Positions 11,755-24,414 of a stretch of DNA of 64,000 bases are shown in pieces (position 1 is the first letter of the stretch; the number at the start of each line of letters is the position of its first letter). Both the position numbers and the translations under genes were made by a program. The stretch lies in NCBI GenBank assembly GCA_030248295.1, contig JASANH010000770.1, positions 992,001 to 1,056,000 on the forward strand. Direction: 5' to 3'. The notes beneath the pieces are model-generated. The model saw only the letters and a list, made by a program, of their open reading frames with translations. It made no database searches and was not told where the DNA came from. Source of the stretch: Mesodorylaimus sp. YZB2_4. Taxonomy: Eukaryota > Nematoda > Enoplea > Dorylaimida > Dorylaimidae.

Positions 11755-12115
11755 CGCTTCTCTTGAATTTTCTGAGTAATTTCTGCATAAGGAAAGGTCC
11801 ATATCTCAGAGCTCCTATTAACAGTCTTAGCAACTCTTATGAATGGGTGGGACTAGCCATAGTCTGAGGGACTTGATGATCTTTGATAACAGGTCGTTGG
11901 ATTATCTACAATCACATTTGATTCCTGAATTTGACAACAAAAGTCTTGGGACCTGCTGGCTGTAAAAGCGTGCTATTCAGTCTGAGCCCAAACTACCAAA
12001 AATTTGCACCAATAATAGTCTCCTCGACCACCATTCACGTTACCATTGCGAAACAGTTCGCTGTGTTCAAAAGTCTTAGCATCCTACATTCCTTCATCAG
12101 CTTGGCAAAGCATAG
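11755..12115 (+). repeat. Diverged dispersed repeat, copy 1
   Basis: It resembles 15250-15605 over about 350 bp. The best-preserved block is AATGGGTGGGACTAGCCATA followed by GTCT. Later shared words are AAAGTCTTGG, GCACCAATAATA, ATTGCGAA and GTGTTCAAAAGTC, in the same order. No ORF or clear termini were found, so the class is unknown. Confidence 0.65.
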
Positions 12116-12119
12116 CAGA

Positions 12120-13118
12120 GCCATAGCTTGGCATAGCTAGCGTTGTGCCCTATGTTCAGTGCGTTCCAAGTAACAAACAACAGTACAAAGTCAACTTTAT
12201 TCGACCGTCTCTCCCTTGTGAACTGAGCCAGGTCCAAGCCCATTTTCACATTGGTTAGCTGGTCAACATCTGGCTCATAACATTCCCAGCCTATCTCAAC
12301 ATCGTTCATATCGCTTCTACTCCCCACGATGGCGAGGCGCCTAGCTGGCGCCAGCCCTAGTGGCTCTCACTTACAATGCTCCACAGTCTGGTACAGGCTC
12401 ATAAATCAAAACATGACATCAAGACATTTTCAGTGCAAGGCAATTTCACGACATAATTAGTCATGGCATTCTACAGTTATACATGCAATAACATAATTTC
12501 CTCAGCGTCTTCATCCTCGAAGACATCATCGTGCGCACATTCCACCACCATGACATCCGATCTATTTACTGGCCTTATTTTACTGACCAATCATGCATTT
12601 TTTATTGGATAGAAAAAAGCAGAATGTGCACTCGAAATCGTTTAAGCACGACTACGGTGCACGGTGCAGCCATGTGTGGACTTTTGCGCAACTTTTAACT
12701 TGCCATAAAGCAAACAAATTTCCCCTACGTTTGATCAACTCATCAAAATGACGCGACCAACCCTTGCCAAGCCAAAGGATTTGCGGTGTTCTCTGTGCAA
12801 CAGAGCACCACGCGATATCGGCCGGCGTGGATACTGTCCCCGCGCCCCGTCAGCATCGGCCGCGTGGTGGCGCTACAGATGCTCTGGAAATTGCGGTGCG
12901 GGAAAAACGGCACTAATTGCCGTTGAAACAGGAATCGCGCAATTTTATTCCGTCCGTCGATCGTCTGTTGACTTTCGATGACGGCTTCTTTGCTCTCTTC
13001 TTGCGCAAGAATGACTCACGCAGCGAGCACTCCCATTGCTAGCTTTGCTGTAAAGTAATGTGGTCTGGTTAAAGTCAACGGGTCGATTGGTTTTCGTTGC
13101 CTGCCAAAGTTCAAAAAG
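12120..13118. other. 5' flank of the DEAH helicase gene
   Basis: No gene could be supported here. The frame at 12748-12981 has no recognisable domain. The region should hold the promoter of the helicase gene that starts at 13119, but I could not identify core elements. Confidence 0.35.
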
Positions 13119-16100
13119 ATGAGTTTATCTCTTTACTACGAATCGACTGGATTCACAACCGAAAACAGTGGAGAAAAAACATCGCCTGTAATTTCGCCCC
13201 GTCGTCCAGCTTCCATCGTCGAACAGCGACACTCATTGCCCATCTATCGAATGAAAGACGACCTTATTCGCGCAATATATCAAAACCAAATCTTAGTTTT
13301 GGTTGGAGAAACTGGAAGTGGAAAAAGCACCCAAATCACGCAATATTTAGCTGAAGCTGGATATACTAGAAACGGAAAAATAGTTTGCACTCAGCCTCGT
13401 CGAGTTGCTGCAAAATCCGTGGCGAAACGAGTGGCTCAAGAATATGGATGTCGTATTGGAGAAGAAGTGGGATACAAAATCCGATTCGAGGACAATACAA
13501 CTTCCAGTACTGCGATTAAATACGTGACCGATGGCATGCTTTTGCATGAATGTTTAAACGATCCGAATCTGAACTCGTATTCGGTGATTATATTAGACGA
13601 GGCCCACGAAAGAACCATGAGCACTGATATTTTGTTCGCACTTTGCAAACAAGCCGCCATGCGACGACCCCAACTAAAACTTATTATTGCATCAGCCACG
13701 ATGGATGTCGAGAAATTCTCTGAATATTTCGATGGCGCACCAATTTTCAACGTTCCAGGCCGTACTTTTCCAGTCGAAATTTTCCAATCTCGTCTTCAAA
13801 GAAATTATTTGCAATTTTGTACAGAAACAGTGGCGAAAATCCACGAAAAGGGACCACCTGGAGACATTTTGGTTTTTCTGACGGGGCAAGAAGAAATCAA
13901 AACTACTTGCGATTGCATTCGACAGAAAACGACCCCTGGCATGACCCCTTTGATCGTGTGTCCAATTTATGGCGCCTTGTCGAACGAGGATCAAGCGAAA
14001 ATTTTTGAGCCAGCTCCAGAGGGGCATCGGAAAGTGATCATCGGGACCAACATTGCCGAAACTTCGTTGACCATCGATGGAATTCGATATGTCGTGGATT
14101 GTGGTTTTGTCAAACAAAAGGTAAGTTCTCCTTTATCGAGGGTGGGGGAAGGGTTGGTGTGCGCGTGCAGCTACAGTCCCTGCCGTTCGGTGATCCTACG
14201 GAAACAGGAGCTGAAAATTTCAAAAAATTAAAAATTAAGAATGCCTAAACGTTGGGATGGGGATCCGACTTACGCGTATCGCTAAACTCTTTCAATAGAT
14301 TTCACACATGAAAAAATGCCAACCGCGTCTCCCGTTGCCTGCAGACCATTCTGTACGATTTATGTCAACTCGGTGAAAACTTTAACTTCAGTAACCACGG
14401 TAGGTTTGGCCTAAAAGAACAAATTGAACCTAAAATGGCAGTAAACTAACTTAAAGTGCGAAATGCATTGTACCCAATACATACCAGTCCCGTAAACGCT
14501 AACTGAATTTGATAACCGCTGGCTCCTGGATTTTTTTATTTCTGCAAATCGTCGATTGGCCTTCGAAATCCTAGAAACAGTGTACTTTATTGGGCAAGTA
14601 GGCCAACTTTTTCGTGTTCCCTCACATCAGGGTCAAATTATGTACGGATGCACAGGATTAATGTCCAGCAGAGCAATATTCGCATCGAGCCATTACTTTT
14701 CTTGGAAATTTTCCACGCATTTGAGCCAATATTTCTTTATTGTGAAATCGATGAGATTAGAATTGAATTCCGCGTCAAATACTTGAAGTAATTTTTGGAT
14801 CTGTACCGAGCGTAAATTTTTTTCGATGAGACTACAGTCCAACGAAAACTCGTTTGAGCGATGGTTACACTTTGCCACTCCCTTGAAACGGTCGAGGAGG
14901 GAGGGCTAGTAAAGTAGCTGCACGATGTGCTATGATAGCATTTTGCAGCAACACCTAATTGGCTGCAGTTAGACCTCGGATCGGGCCAGATAGTTTCGGG
15001 TCGGGTCGTTTTTTTTGAAAGATCGGGTCAGACGTTACAAAATACTGCAATTTTGCAAGTTTATACTTTTAGCACTTACAGAAACCTTTTCGCATCTGTT
15101 CGACTCCAGTATTTGCAAAATTTGCTTTTGTATAGAACAACAAAAGAACAAAAAAGGAAAAATGCAAAGCTTCATACAAGTGCATAAAAGCCTTGCACTC
15201 CCAGGTTTATTCTGAGTAACTTCCAAGTGTCAGGCAGGTCAGATGTGAGTATGACCAAATTTTCTGGGCGATTTCTGCGTAAGGGCTCATATGGCAGTAA
15301 GCTCTAATTAACAGCTCTTAGCAACTCTGATAAATGGGTGGGACTAGCCATAGTCTAAGCACGACTACAGTATGCCTCTAGCAGGTCTTCTCAGTAGTGC
15401 AGTCACATTTTATTCCCTATTATGAAGAAGTACGATAAGTATGGCAAGAAGTCTTGGGTATACCTGGTCGGGAAGCCTGGCATTTACTCTGTGCACCAAT
15501 AATAACTTCCTTGGCTCATTGACTCCTTGACCATGTTACATTGCGAAGCAGTTATAGCTGTGTTCAAAAGTCATCGATACCCTTACATTTCTCCATCAGC
15601 AGTGAAGGTTCTGACAAGCTTGTTTCCAGCACAATGTGACCTTGTAAAAACTAGATGCATTCTCCAGCATTGGTCAATATATATTTGCGTATGCTTAGTA
15701 CAGCCTGTTTCTGGTTCCAAGCTTATGCAAACTAGTCTTTATTATTCACGCCTATTCACGACTGATTAAATCTTGCTAAAGACTATAATCTGTTTCCTCG
15801 GAGAATATGCACGCTCTCCGCGTTTCGCGTAGTGCCGCGTGTACGAGCATTCCCAAAGAGAGCAGACAGTTCGTAGCGTAAACGCATACTCATAGCTTAC
15901 TGGAACCTCATAGGGAATGCGCACTCTGGAGGTAAAAGACACTACCATTAAGCCAATATAGACCCTGGTCGCTTTCAGACCTACTAAAACCTTCGATGGT
16001 GCAAATTGTCATTGTCGCACTAGAAATGCCGTTGGCGGATTTCTAAAAATCATATTTTGTGTCAGAAGTGCAGCTCACGCACGACTTCTGCAGTAGTGAT

Positions 16101-19100
16101 GCCGGCGTATGCCCAGTGAGACGCTTGAGACAGTTTCTGAGACTTTATAACATAGTAGCGTGGCACTGGATTTTAGAGAGTTTGCATGGCAGGATGGCAG
16201 TTGGACATGTACAACCAGCCACCGTCACGGTACATTACATAGAAAGTCACTGTGTGTGGTCCCTCTTTCCTTTTTAGTTTTATGACACTCGTTTGGGCGT
16301 AGACATTTTGCGGCAAGTCGAAATTTCGAAAGCTCAAGCAATGCAACGAACAGGCCGGGCTGGGCGGACAATGCCTGGCAAATGCTATCGAGTGTACACG
16401 ACGCCTGTGTATCAAAAAATGCCATCGCATACAGTGCCCGAAATAAAGCGGGCAAATCTGACATCGACAATTCTACTGCTGAAAGCAATCGGCATTGATG
16501 ATATCATGGAATTGAATTTACTCGATCCACCATTGCAATCGGCCGTGAACGCTGCTGTAAAGCAGTTACAATCTCTCGATGCCCTCGATGCCAATGGGCA
16601 GTTGACAAAAAGCGGAAAAATGGTAAGTTTTCACTTTTGTTGCACAGTATGTGAGTTGATAATATATCCCTCTCCGTGGGCCTTTTCATGATTCGCCTTG
16701 CTTGGTGGGGTGAATCGTGAGAGAAGGTCTTCAAATCTGATTGTGATGGCGCCTGACTGAAGCAGGCTGTGGTGGCATAGGCAGCGGACCTTTCTTCTGC
16801 TGTTGAAGGAATGCAAATCCATTAGGGGTTATCCATAAAGGTCGACCGCAGAAAATCTCGATTTTTTGACCACCCTGTCCCCTGACCGCATGCCTACCAC
16901 TTCTCGCGGACCCCCCCTCAAAAATGGTCGACCACTTCAACCAGACCCCCTCCCCCTTCCAAACGCAGTTTTGTGAGATGTTTTGTCTTATGCTTTCTTG
17001 AGCTTGACAAGGTGCCCTCTTCTTCGAAGACAAATCTTTTTTGATTTATGGAGCGGAATTATATTGTAAAAGCCTCTACAAACTTTTCCCACAACTTTTC
17101 CCCATATTTTTTAAAAAGTTTAACGGGTCAAGCCTCGCCAACCCAGTTCTCCTCGGGACATCAAGTCATATTAGCTGGCCAGCTGTCGATATGATAAACG
17201 AGGCTGTGAGATGACTAGGCATAGGTGGGGATCGCAATTCCGATCCCGATCCTCATCCTGAGATTGAGGCATTGGGATCCTGCTAATAATCATGATATGC
17301 ACAAGCACGGTACACTCTGGTCTATCATATCTGCGATAAGGCCAGTAGCGATGAAGAGACAGCAGCAACATCGGCTCAAATCGATAATGATAGCAACACT
17401 GATTTTACTTAGCCTCGGCTGACCGTGTTGGACGCGTATCAAAATTGCGAATGTACTCATCAATTTCAGCTTATTTATAATGACTGAAACCAGACCATAT
17501 AAAAATCTTCAAACAACCTAAAGTGTGCTTGAGTGAGGAAAATAGACGCATCTCCTTCGTGTGTGCAAACAATGTACGACCGCAAACAAAAAATTCCGGT
17601 CTCGATCGGGCTTGCCCTGATCCCGATCCCGGAGAAAGGTGGTCCCGACCTGTCCCTAGAGGTGACCCGCTCTCGCGGCAGGTTCCCTGTGTCTAGACTG
17701 TGAGCACCTCCACACAGGGGCATACTGGGTGAGAGGGGGCTCAGGCTTAGCTTAGGGGCCTTCCCGACTGGTGTTCGGGAAAGTTTCCCAATTCTCTTCT
17801 CCTTGGGTGGGCGTCTGCCATTTGACAGTGGCAGGGGTGTCGCCCAGAACCAGGTGTTCAAAGCCAGAGACAAGCTACTAAACTGCCGTCCTCCGTCGGA
17901 AAATTTGCTGTATTCGGTCCTTACCCGCTACCCCTCCTTCTCCCCCGACCGCACATGACCATTTTTGCTAGCCTCTACCCCCCCCCCCCCCCCCCGCCGG
18001 GCTGCGATAGACCTTTATGGATGGCCCCTTAGCAGATTAGTCTGATCGATTTGATGATAGCAATATCGCACGATCAATTTATTTGACAGTCACTCGACGG
18101 TCTTGTAATCGAAACCGGTTTATCAGCATGTACTAAAATCGATCGATTTTGTTATCTGCGAAGGTAAAGTGCAGTAGGACAGGGGATAATGTCCTCGGCA
18201 TGAAACCTTGTGTGCTCTGTTGTCTCAGCGCAAAAGAGCTTGCCAGTTTCGGATTTCAGTGCCACATTTCCTCGTACTAGGAAATGCCGCATTCACAACT
18301 TTCGCCATTCATGACTAAGATCTGAGTAATTTTCTTACCTAGACTTACTCAAATCGTCGGAAAGAACTTAGTCAGTCAAGAAACGTATGATTTTCTGCGT
18401 AAGACTGAGATCCTACCTAGCAACCCAACTCTGATCATCTTACTGCTATTCTATATCCTGCAAGCTTTTTTACAAGTCCGCATGACAACTTTATTATTTG
18501 TTGTGACATAAAACAGCCTCTGCATATATCACGCTGGAAAGGAAATCCCTCGATTTCTCCTCCATCGTGATAGATGCAGAGGCAGGCATTAAAAATTAGA
18601 ACGCCACGGACATAGTGCAGACAGATTATGAACGGAATATGAATATTCTCCTCCCTAGATGACCGAATTTCCATTCGAAGCCCCATTAGCCAGAGCCATG
18701 CTGGCGTCCGTCGACTATGGGTGTTCGGATGAAATGGCAACGATTGCAGCAATGTTAACGTCGGCTAGCAATGGTCAAAATTTATTTTGTCGTCCGCATG
18801 TATGTATGCCTCGAACACATTGTGACATGCAGCTAGGCCCATTTGTATCAGGCCACTCTGACCGTTAGCCCGGAGCACAGCTCAGGAAGACTCACTCTTT
18901 CACTTAAGATTCGTTTATTGGTGGCCAACATTGGTGCAGTTTGTGTTTGGATTTTCTGTACGTGTTTGCACCTTATAGAAATTTCAAATGGAGGCGGACA
19001 TTTGCAAAAAACAGTTCGCGCAACCGGAAGGTGACCACTCGACTTTCTTGGCGGTGTTCAATGCTTTCGTGGAAAATAATCTGAGCAAGAGTTGGTGCAA

Positions 19101-20476
19101 AGAAAATTATTTGAGCTTTGATGTTCTTAAAAGAGCTGTGGTAAGGTTTTGGGTTTATTTGAGTGAGGGCTGTCTTCTTATAATCTGAATGTGCTTGTCA
19201 CTTTTCCTTTGGGGGCTGCCCTGAAATCAATAGTGCATTGTTGCATCTTGACCTGCAATTGTGTGTTGCATCATATTCTATTATGGCATTAACCATAGCT
19301 GTAGTGAGGCCTAGAATCGCTGTTTTTTATGGCCCTGGGCTCACATTATTTTAATACAAGTTAAGAAGGTTCGAAGATTCGACACTTTTTCACAGCTCGG
19401 AACCAGATAAGGATAAGATCACTTTTTTCCTGCACTTTGTTAGCAATGAGTGACCAAAGCATGCTGTTGTAACCCTCGTGCCTGGTAGGCCACGGCGAGT
19501 GGGAGAGAGTAATCGATACTCTCCCCTGGCTGGGAGACGTCAACCCCTCGGCTTAATTTTTTAGCCCCAGGTATAGCCGCAAGACTTGCCTGCTCCAGTC
19601 GGAATTTTTGTCCCGCCGACTTCGGTCGGCCGCCTACCTCCTACGCCTGCCAGGCTTGGTTAAATTGGCGTCACGGACCGTATGACTGCTGGAGTGTATG
19701 AGACAGTATGGCAGTAGGAGGACAGACAGGACAGTATGAGAACAGGCTGCTGGGTGATTAGCGCTCTCCCTTGAAGGGAAGCCACCCCTCCGTGTGGTCC
19801 GACCCATTTGGCAGACCTGTTGGGTGAGCCAGGCGCCAGCCAGGGACTTCGATTAGCATACTATATTTTAGCATTAGCATACCATACTATATATTAGCAT
19901 ACTATATAAGGGGCCTCTGCGGTCGTCGTTTCCCTTCGGTTCATGCTGGAAGAGTTCAGGAGTTGACTCCGGGGCAGGTACTTGGTTTGTCTTCGAATTT
20001 GCCTGTGGGTCAACACAGAGATTATAGGGCATAGTCTATCAGAAAAACACCAAATCAGAGTTTTAACAGAGCGTCCAGTGATAATAAGGATGGCTCTTCC
20101 ATCATTTGGTTGGACAAACCTCCAATTTCAGGACATTCGGGAACAGGTGCTAATGACGCTCTATAGAAACCAGCTGGACGTGGTGTCTTGCGATAACAAG
20201 GCCGACAAAATACGGCGGGCCATAATTGCCGGATTTGGGTGCAACGCCGCCATGAAAGATCCGAGTGATCGTTTTCGTTATTACACTGTGACTGGCCGTC
20301 AACCAGTTTACATCCATCCATCAAGCGTCCTGTTCAACAAATTACCATCTAGCGTCATCTGCCACGAGCTGGTCATGACGAAAAAGATTTACATGCGCGA
20401 AGTAAGTGCGGGTCAAGTGTTTCAGGGCAGTTTATGAGCTCACACATTCCTTATTTAGGTTTTCCAGATGAAGTAA
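13119..20476 (+). CDS. DHX8/PRP22-like DEAH-box helicase, core-only paralog
   Basis: The product is a DEAH-box RNA helicase of the spliceosomal DHX8/PRP22 (nematode MOG-5) type, which releases mRNA from the spliceosome. Exons: 13119-14120, 16278-16622, 18659-18799, 18979-19140, 20132-20401 and 20459-20476; every junction is in phase and the product is 645 residues. In order: Walker A GETGSGKS (about residue 66), [12 protein letters not shown] (about 165), [23 protein letters not shown], and motif VI as QRTGRAGR, where family members usually have QRAGRAGR. The winged-helix, ratchet and OB-fold segments follow, up to KIYMRE. The usual family protein is about 1200 residues. The N-terminal S1 domain is absent, and the protein stops where the family continues with about 50 more residues. 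The last exon (VFQMK, stop) is the weakest part. Introns hold several repeats. Confidence 0.85.
15250..15605 (+). repeat. Diverged dispersed repeat, copy 2 (in helicase intron)
   Basis: This is the counterpart of 11755-12115, on the same strand. The AATGGGTGGGACTAGCCATA block lies near 15334 and the terminal shared block ends in CATCAGC at about 15602. Confidence 0.65.
16825..18028. mobile_element. TIR element in helicase intron, LINE-free copy
   Basis: The left end GGGGTTATCCATAAAGGTC and the right end, read inverted, GGGGCCATCCATAAAGGTC form inverted repeats. TTA flanks both sides as a 3-bp target duplication. The interior matches, in reverse orientation, the element at 37851-40345, but without the 1.47-kb LINE found there. 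It therefore preserves the empty insertion site near 17742-17752. A C homopolymer lies near 17976. No transposase frame was recognised. Confidence 0.75.
19468..19664 (+). mobile_element. LTR of miniature LTR element, with PBS-like site after it
   Basis: This matches the LTRs at 35 kb and the solo LTR at 42.6 kb: start TGTAACC, then GCCTGGTAG, GAGTAATCGATAC, CCCTGGCTGGGAGACGTCAA, AGACTTGCCTGCTCCAGTCG, and end GCTTGGTTAAA. Directly after it comes TTGGCGTCACGGACC, nearly the same as the primer-binding site of the complete element. It is therefore probably a 5' LTR with part of its internal region rather than a solo LTR. No matching 3' LTR was found nearby. It lies within a helicase intron. Confidence 0.65.
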
Positions 20477-21029
20477 AGATATCAGCACAGCGAAAAGAAT
20501 GAAAGGAAATCATTTTTAAGTTTTGTGGAGATGATGCTCGCATTTTTTTAAATCTCGTAAAACATTTCACTATTGCTTTTGAGGTTCTTTTTGGCCCGTC
20601 AGATTATTCTTTTCTCTGCACAAATATGTACAGTATGAAAGGTGTTCATTTACTTGTTGTGTTCTTTTGACTGACTAACAAAATTGGCACGGAAAACTTT
20701 GTTTCGCTTAGCATTGAGCGCAGCCTGTGTCAAAGCTGGTAGGAACGGATGCCAGTAGCTCGTGTATGTGGCACCTTACTTGCAGAACAAGATTAGAAAT
20801 CTAGTTGCCGCGCTATCTCTCCATCTGAACTAATCGTAAGTCTGACAAGGTGACACCGTCTAGTGTGCTCCGACACTTAACTCTGACTTAGGTACTGTAA
20901 CTAGAGGGCGGTCATTTCAGGAAATGTTGACTGCCGTGGCCAGAGATGCATATTCAAAGATCGACAATATGCAGTTATAAACTAACATAACGGAGATCGT
21001 CGAAATGCAACTGACCGGCCAGATAGTGT

Positions 21030-21530
21030 CAGATTGACAAAACTTTGCGCATGCTCCAATGTCTTCTTACATCTTGGCATCAAGTTCCTGGCATGCGTTT
21101 AAAATCATGCGAGTCACAGTCGTCTTTGACAGGCACTTGGAGCATTCGAACACGTTGGAAGTTGCGATAGGTTGGTGGCATATCTGAATACACAAATCGT
21201 CATCAGATGATGGATGATAAAGCCAGCTTTTTTCTGCACACAAAGCTATGACTGACCAGAAAAATGCTATAATTCATGCAAACGTCGATGGGAACCGTCC
21301 CACGTCATGGTGATCCTCTCCCATCACGCACTCCACGCAGAGTACAACTTAAACCAACATTCAACTTTGCCCGAGTACGCTCAGTCACTGATTACGCTGA
21401 ACTGTGCGTGGTCCTCGGACGATCTCTGGCCTGCTCACCACATCTGCGTCATGACTTCCGGCAAAAAGTGTTTGTTTGCAGTGCCCCGAGTTTTCTAAGC
21501 AGCTTCAGCACCTAATCTGGCACTGCCTCC
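21030..21530 (+). repeat. Dispersed repeat, related in inverse to 26.2-27.2 kb
   Basis: Block 1 (about 21030-21260) matches the reverse of about 26240-26470. Shared words are CTTACATCTT, CCTGGCATGCGTTT, TCGACAGGC/TTGACAGGC, ATTCGAACA and TCAGATGAT. Block 2 (about 21400-21530) matches the reverse of about 27060-27170 through TTCCGGCAAAA and GCTGCTTCAGCACC-like words. The block order differs between the two loci. The class is unknown. Confidence 0.55.
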
Positions 21531-21750
21531 AGCACGCCTCGGCCAGAGATAAGAAAAGACAATGACGAAACAAAAGTATGCACTATTCCATCCGATGTCC
21601 TCACGAGATTACGAAAAGATACGACGACAAAAAATGCCAAATTCATCAACTATGCGAAGAAGATTAGGACTTTTCGATGCACTCGACGTCATTTTGGAAT
21701 AAGCAGGCCGTTATCCGAAAGTGGCGTTGCTCATCGGCAAACATAGAGGA

Positions 21751-21759
21751 GTATAAAAG
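21751..21759 (+). promoter_or_regulatory. TATA box of the aspartic protease gene
   Basis: GTATAAAAG lies 107 bp before the ATG at 21858. A TCATTC initiator-like site lies about 30 bp downstream, as expected for a TATA promoter. Confidence 0.7.
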
Positions 21760-21857
21760 ACGAGCCTGCCAAGAGGCAGTCATTCGATTCACCAGTTGCA
21801 TCTGCCCCCACGAGAAAAAGTTAACTGTAAAAAGTGTTTGTTGTTCGGAATCTGAAA

Positions 21858-23683
<1,826 letters not shown>

Positions 23684-23782
23684 GATGTTCTGTACATTAC
23701 TGGAGGGCCGTCATGGGCAATGATCGATGTTCTCATGTGCCCACTTCGTGCATAAAATGTTCCGACCCGGATGCAACTTGTG

Positions 23783-23788
23783 AATAAA
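23783..23788 (+). promoter_or_regulatory. Polyadenylation signal of the protease gene
   Basis: AATAAA about 100 bp after the stop codon, followed by a T-rich stretch. Confidence 0.65.
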
Positions 23789-23839
23789 TTGCATTTTAAA
23801 TTTTTTGTCTTTTGTTGTTGACCATCATTTTTCTGGTGC

Positions 23840-24414
23840 ATTGGAAGACTCAGTTCAGATTGAACCGCTAGAGCAGAACACAGATTCTGACGGCAGAGGT
23901 GCGATCAGAAAGTGTCATCTGCAAACACGGGTGGAACCTGCAGAGTCGGACTGTGGACGCTTCTCAATCAGAAGGTGTCTGGGTGAGATGTGGTATTACA
24001 GCCCGTGTCACAGATGGCGGGCAATAGGGTTTGAAGCGTGCAGTGACACACAGTGCCTGTCGTGGTGCAGCTGCTAATCGAACAATCCCATCTGAACAGT
24101 GGTCGTGCAGATGCTAAGGTGGTTGTAGGATGTTCCTTCTGCGTGGACTAAACCTGCGCACTAAACTAAACACTAAACTTGTATGGGTGCTCGCTTGAAT
24201 GATGCCTAGTCCATGCAACAACGATGTCACCCGGGGGAGTTTTGGCGGAGACCATACAGCATGGAGGCGGAGTGGCTTTAGAAATGACAAAATGATGTGC
24301 ATCACTGCGCCGATCGCTTTTGAACACATGTTCTATTTTTACCACACAAAACAAAGTCTATTAATCAAAAATAGAAAACAAACGAAAGATTTCGGCTATC
24401 CTTATTGCCTTTGA
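23840..24414. other. Intergenic between convergent protease and lectin-like genes
   Basis: No coding frame or repeat was recognised between the protease poly(A) signal and the stop of the minus-strand lectin-like gene. Confidence 0.4.
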
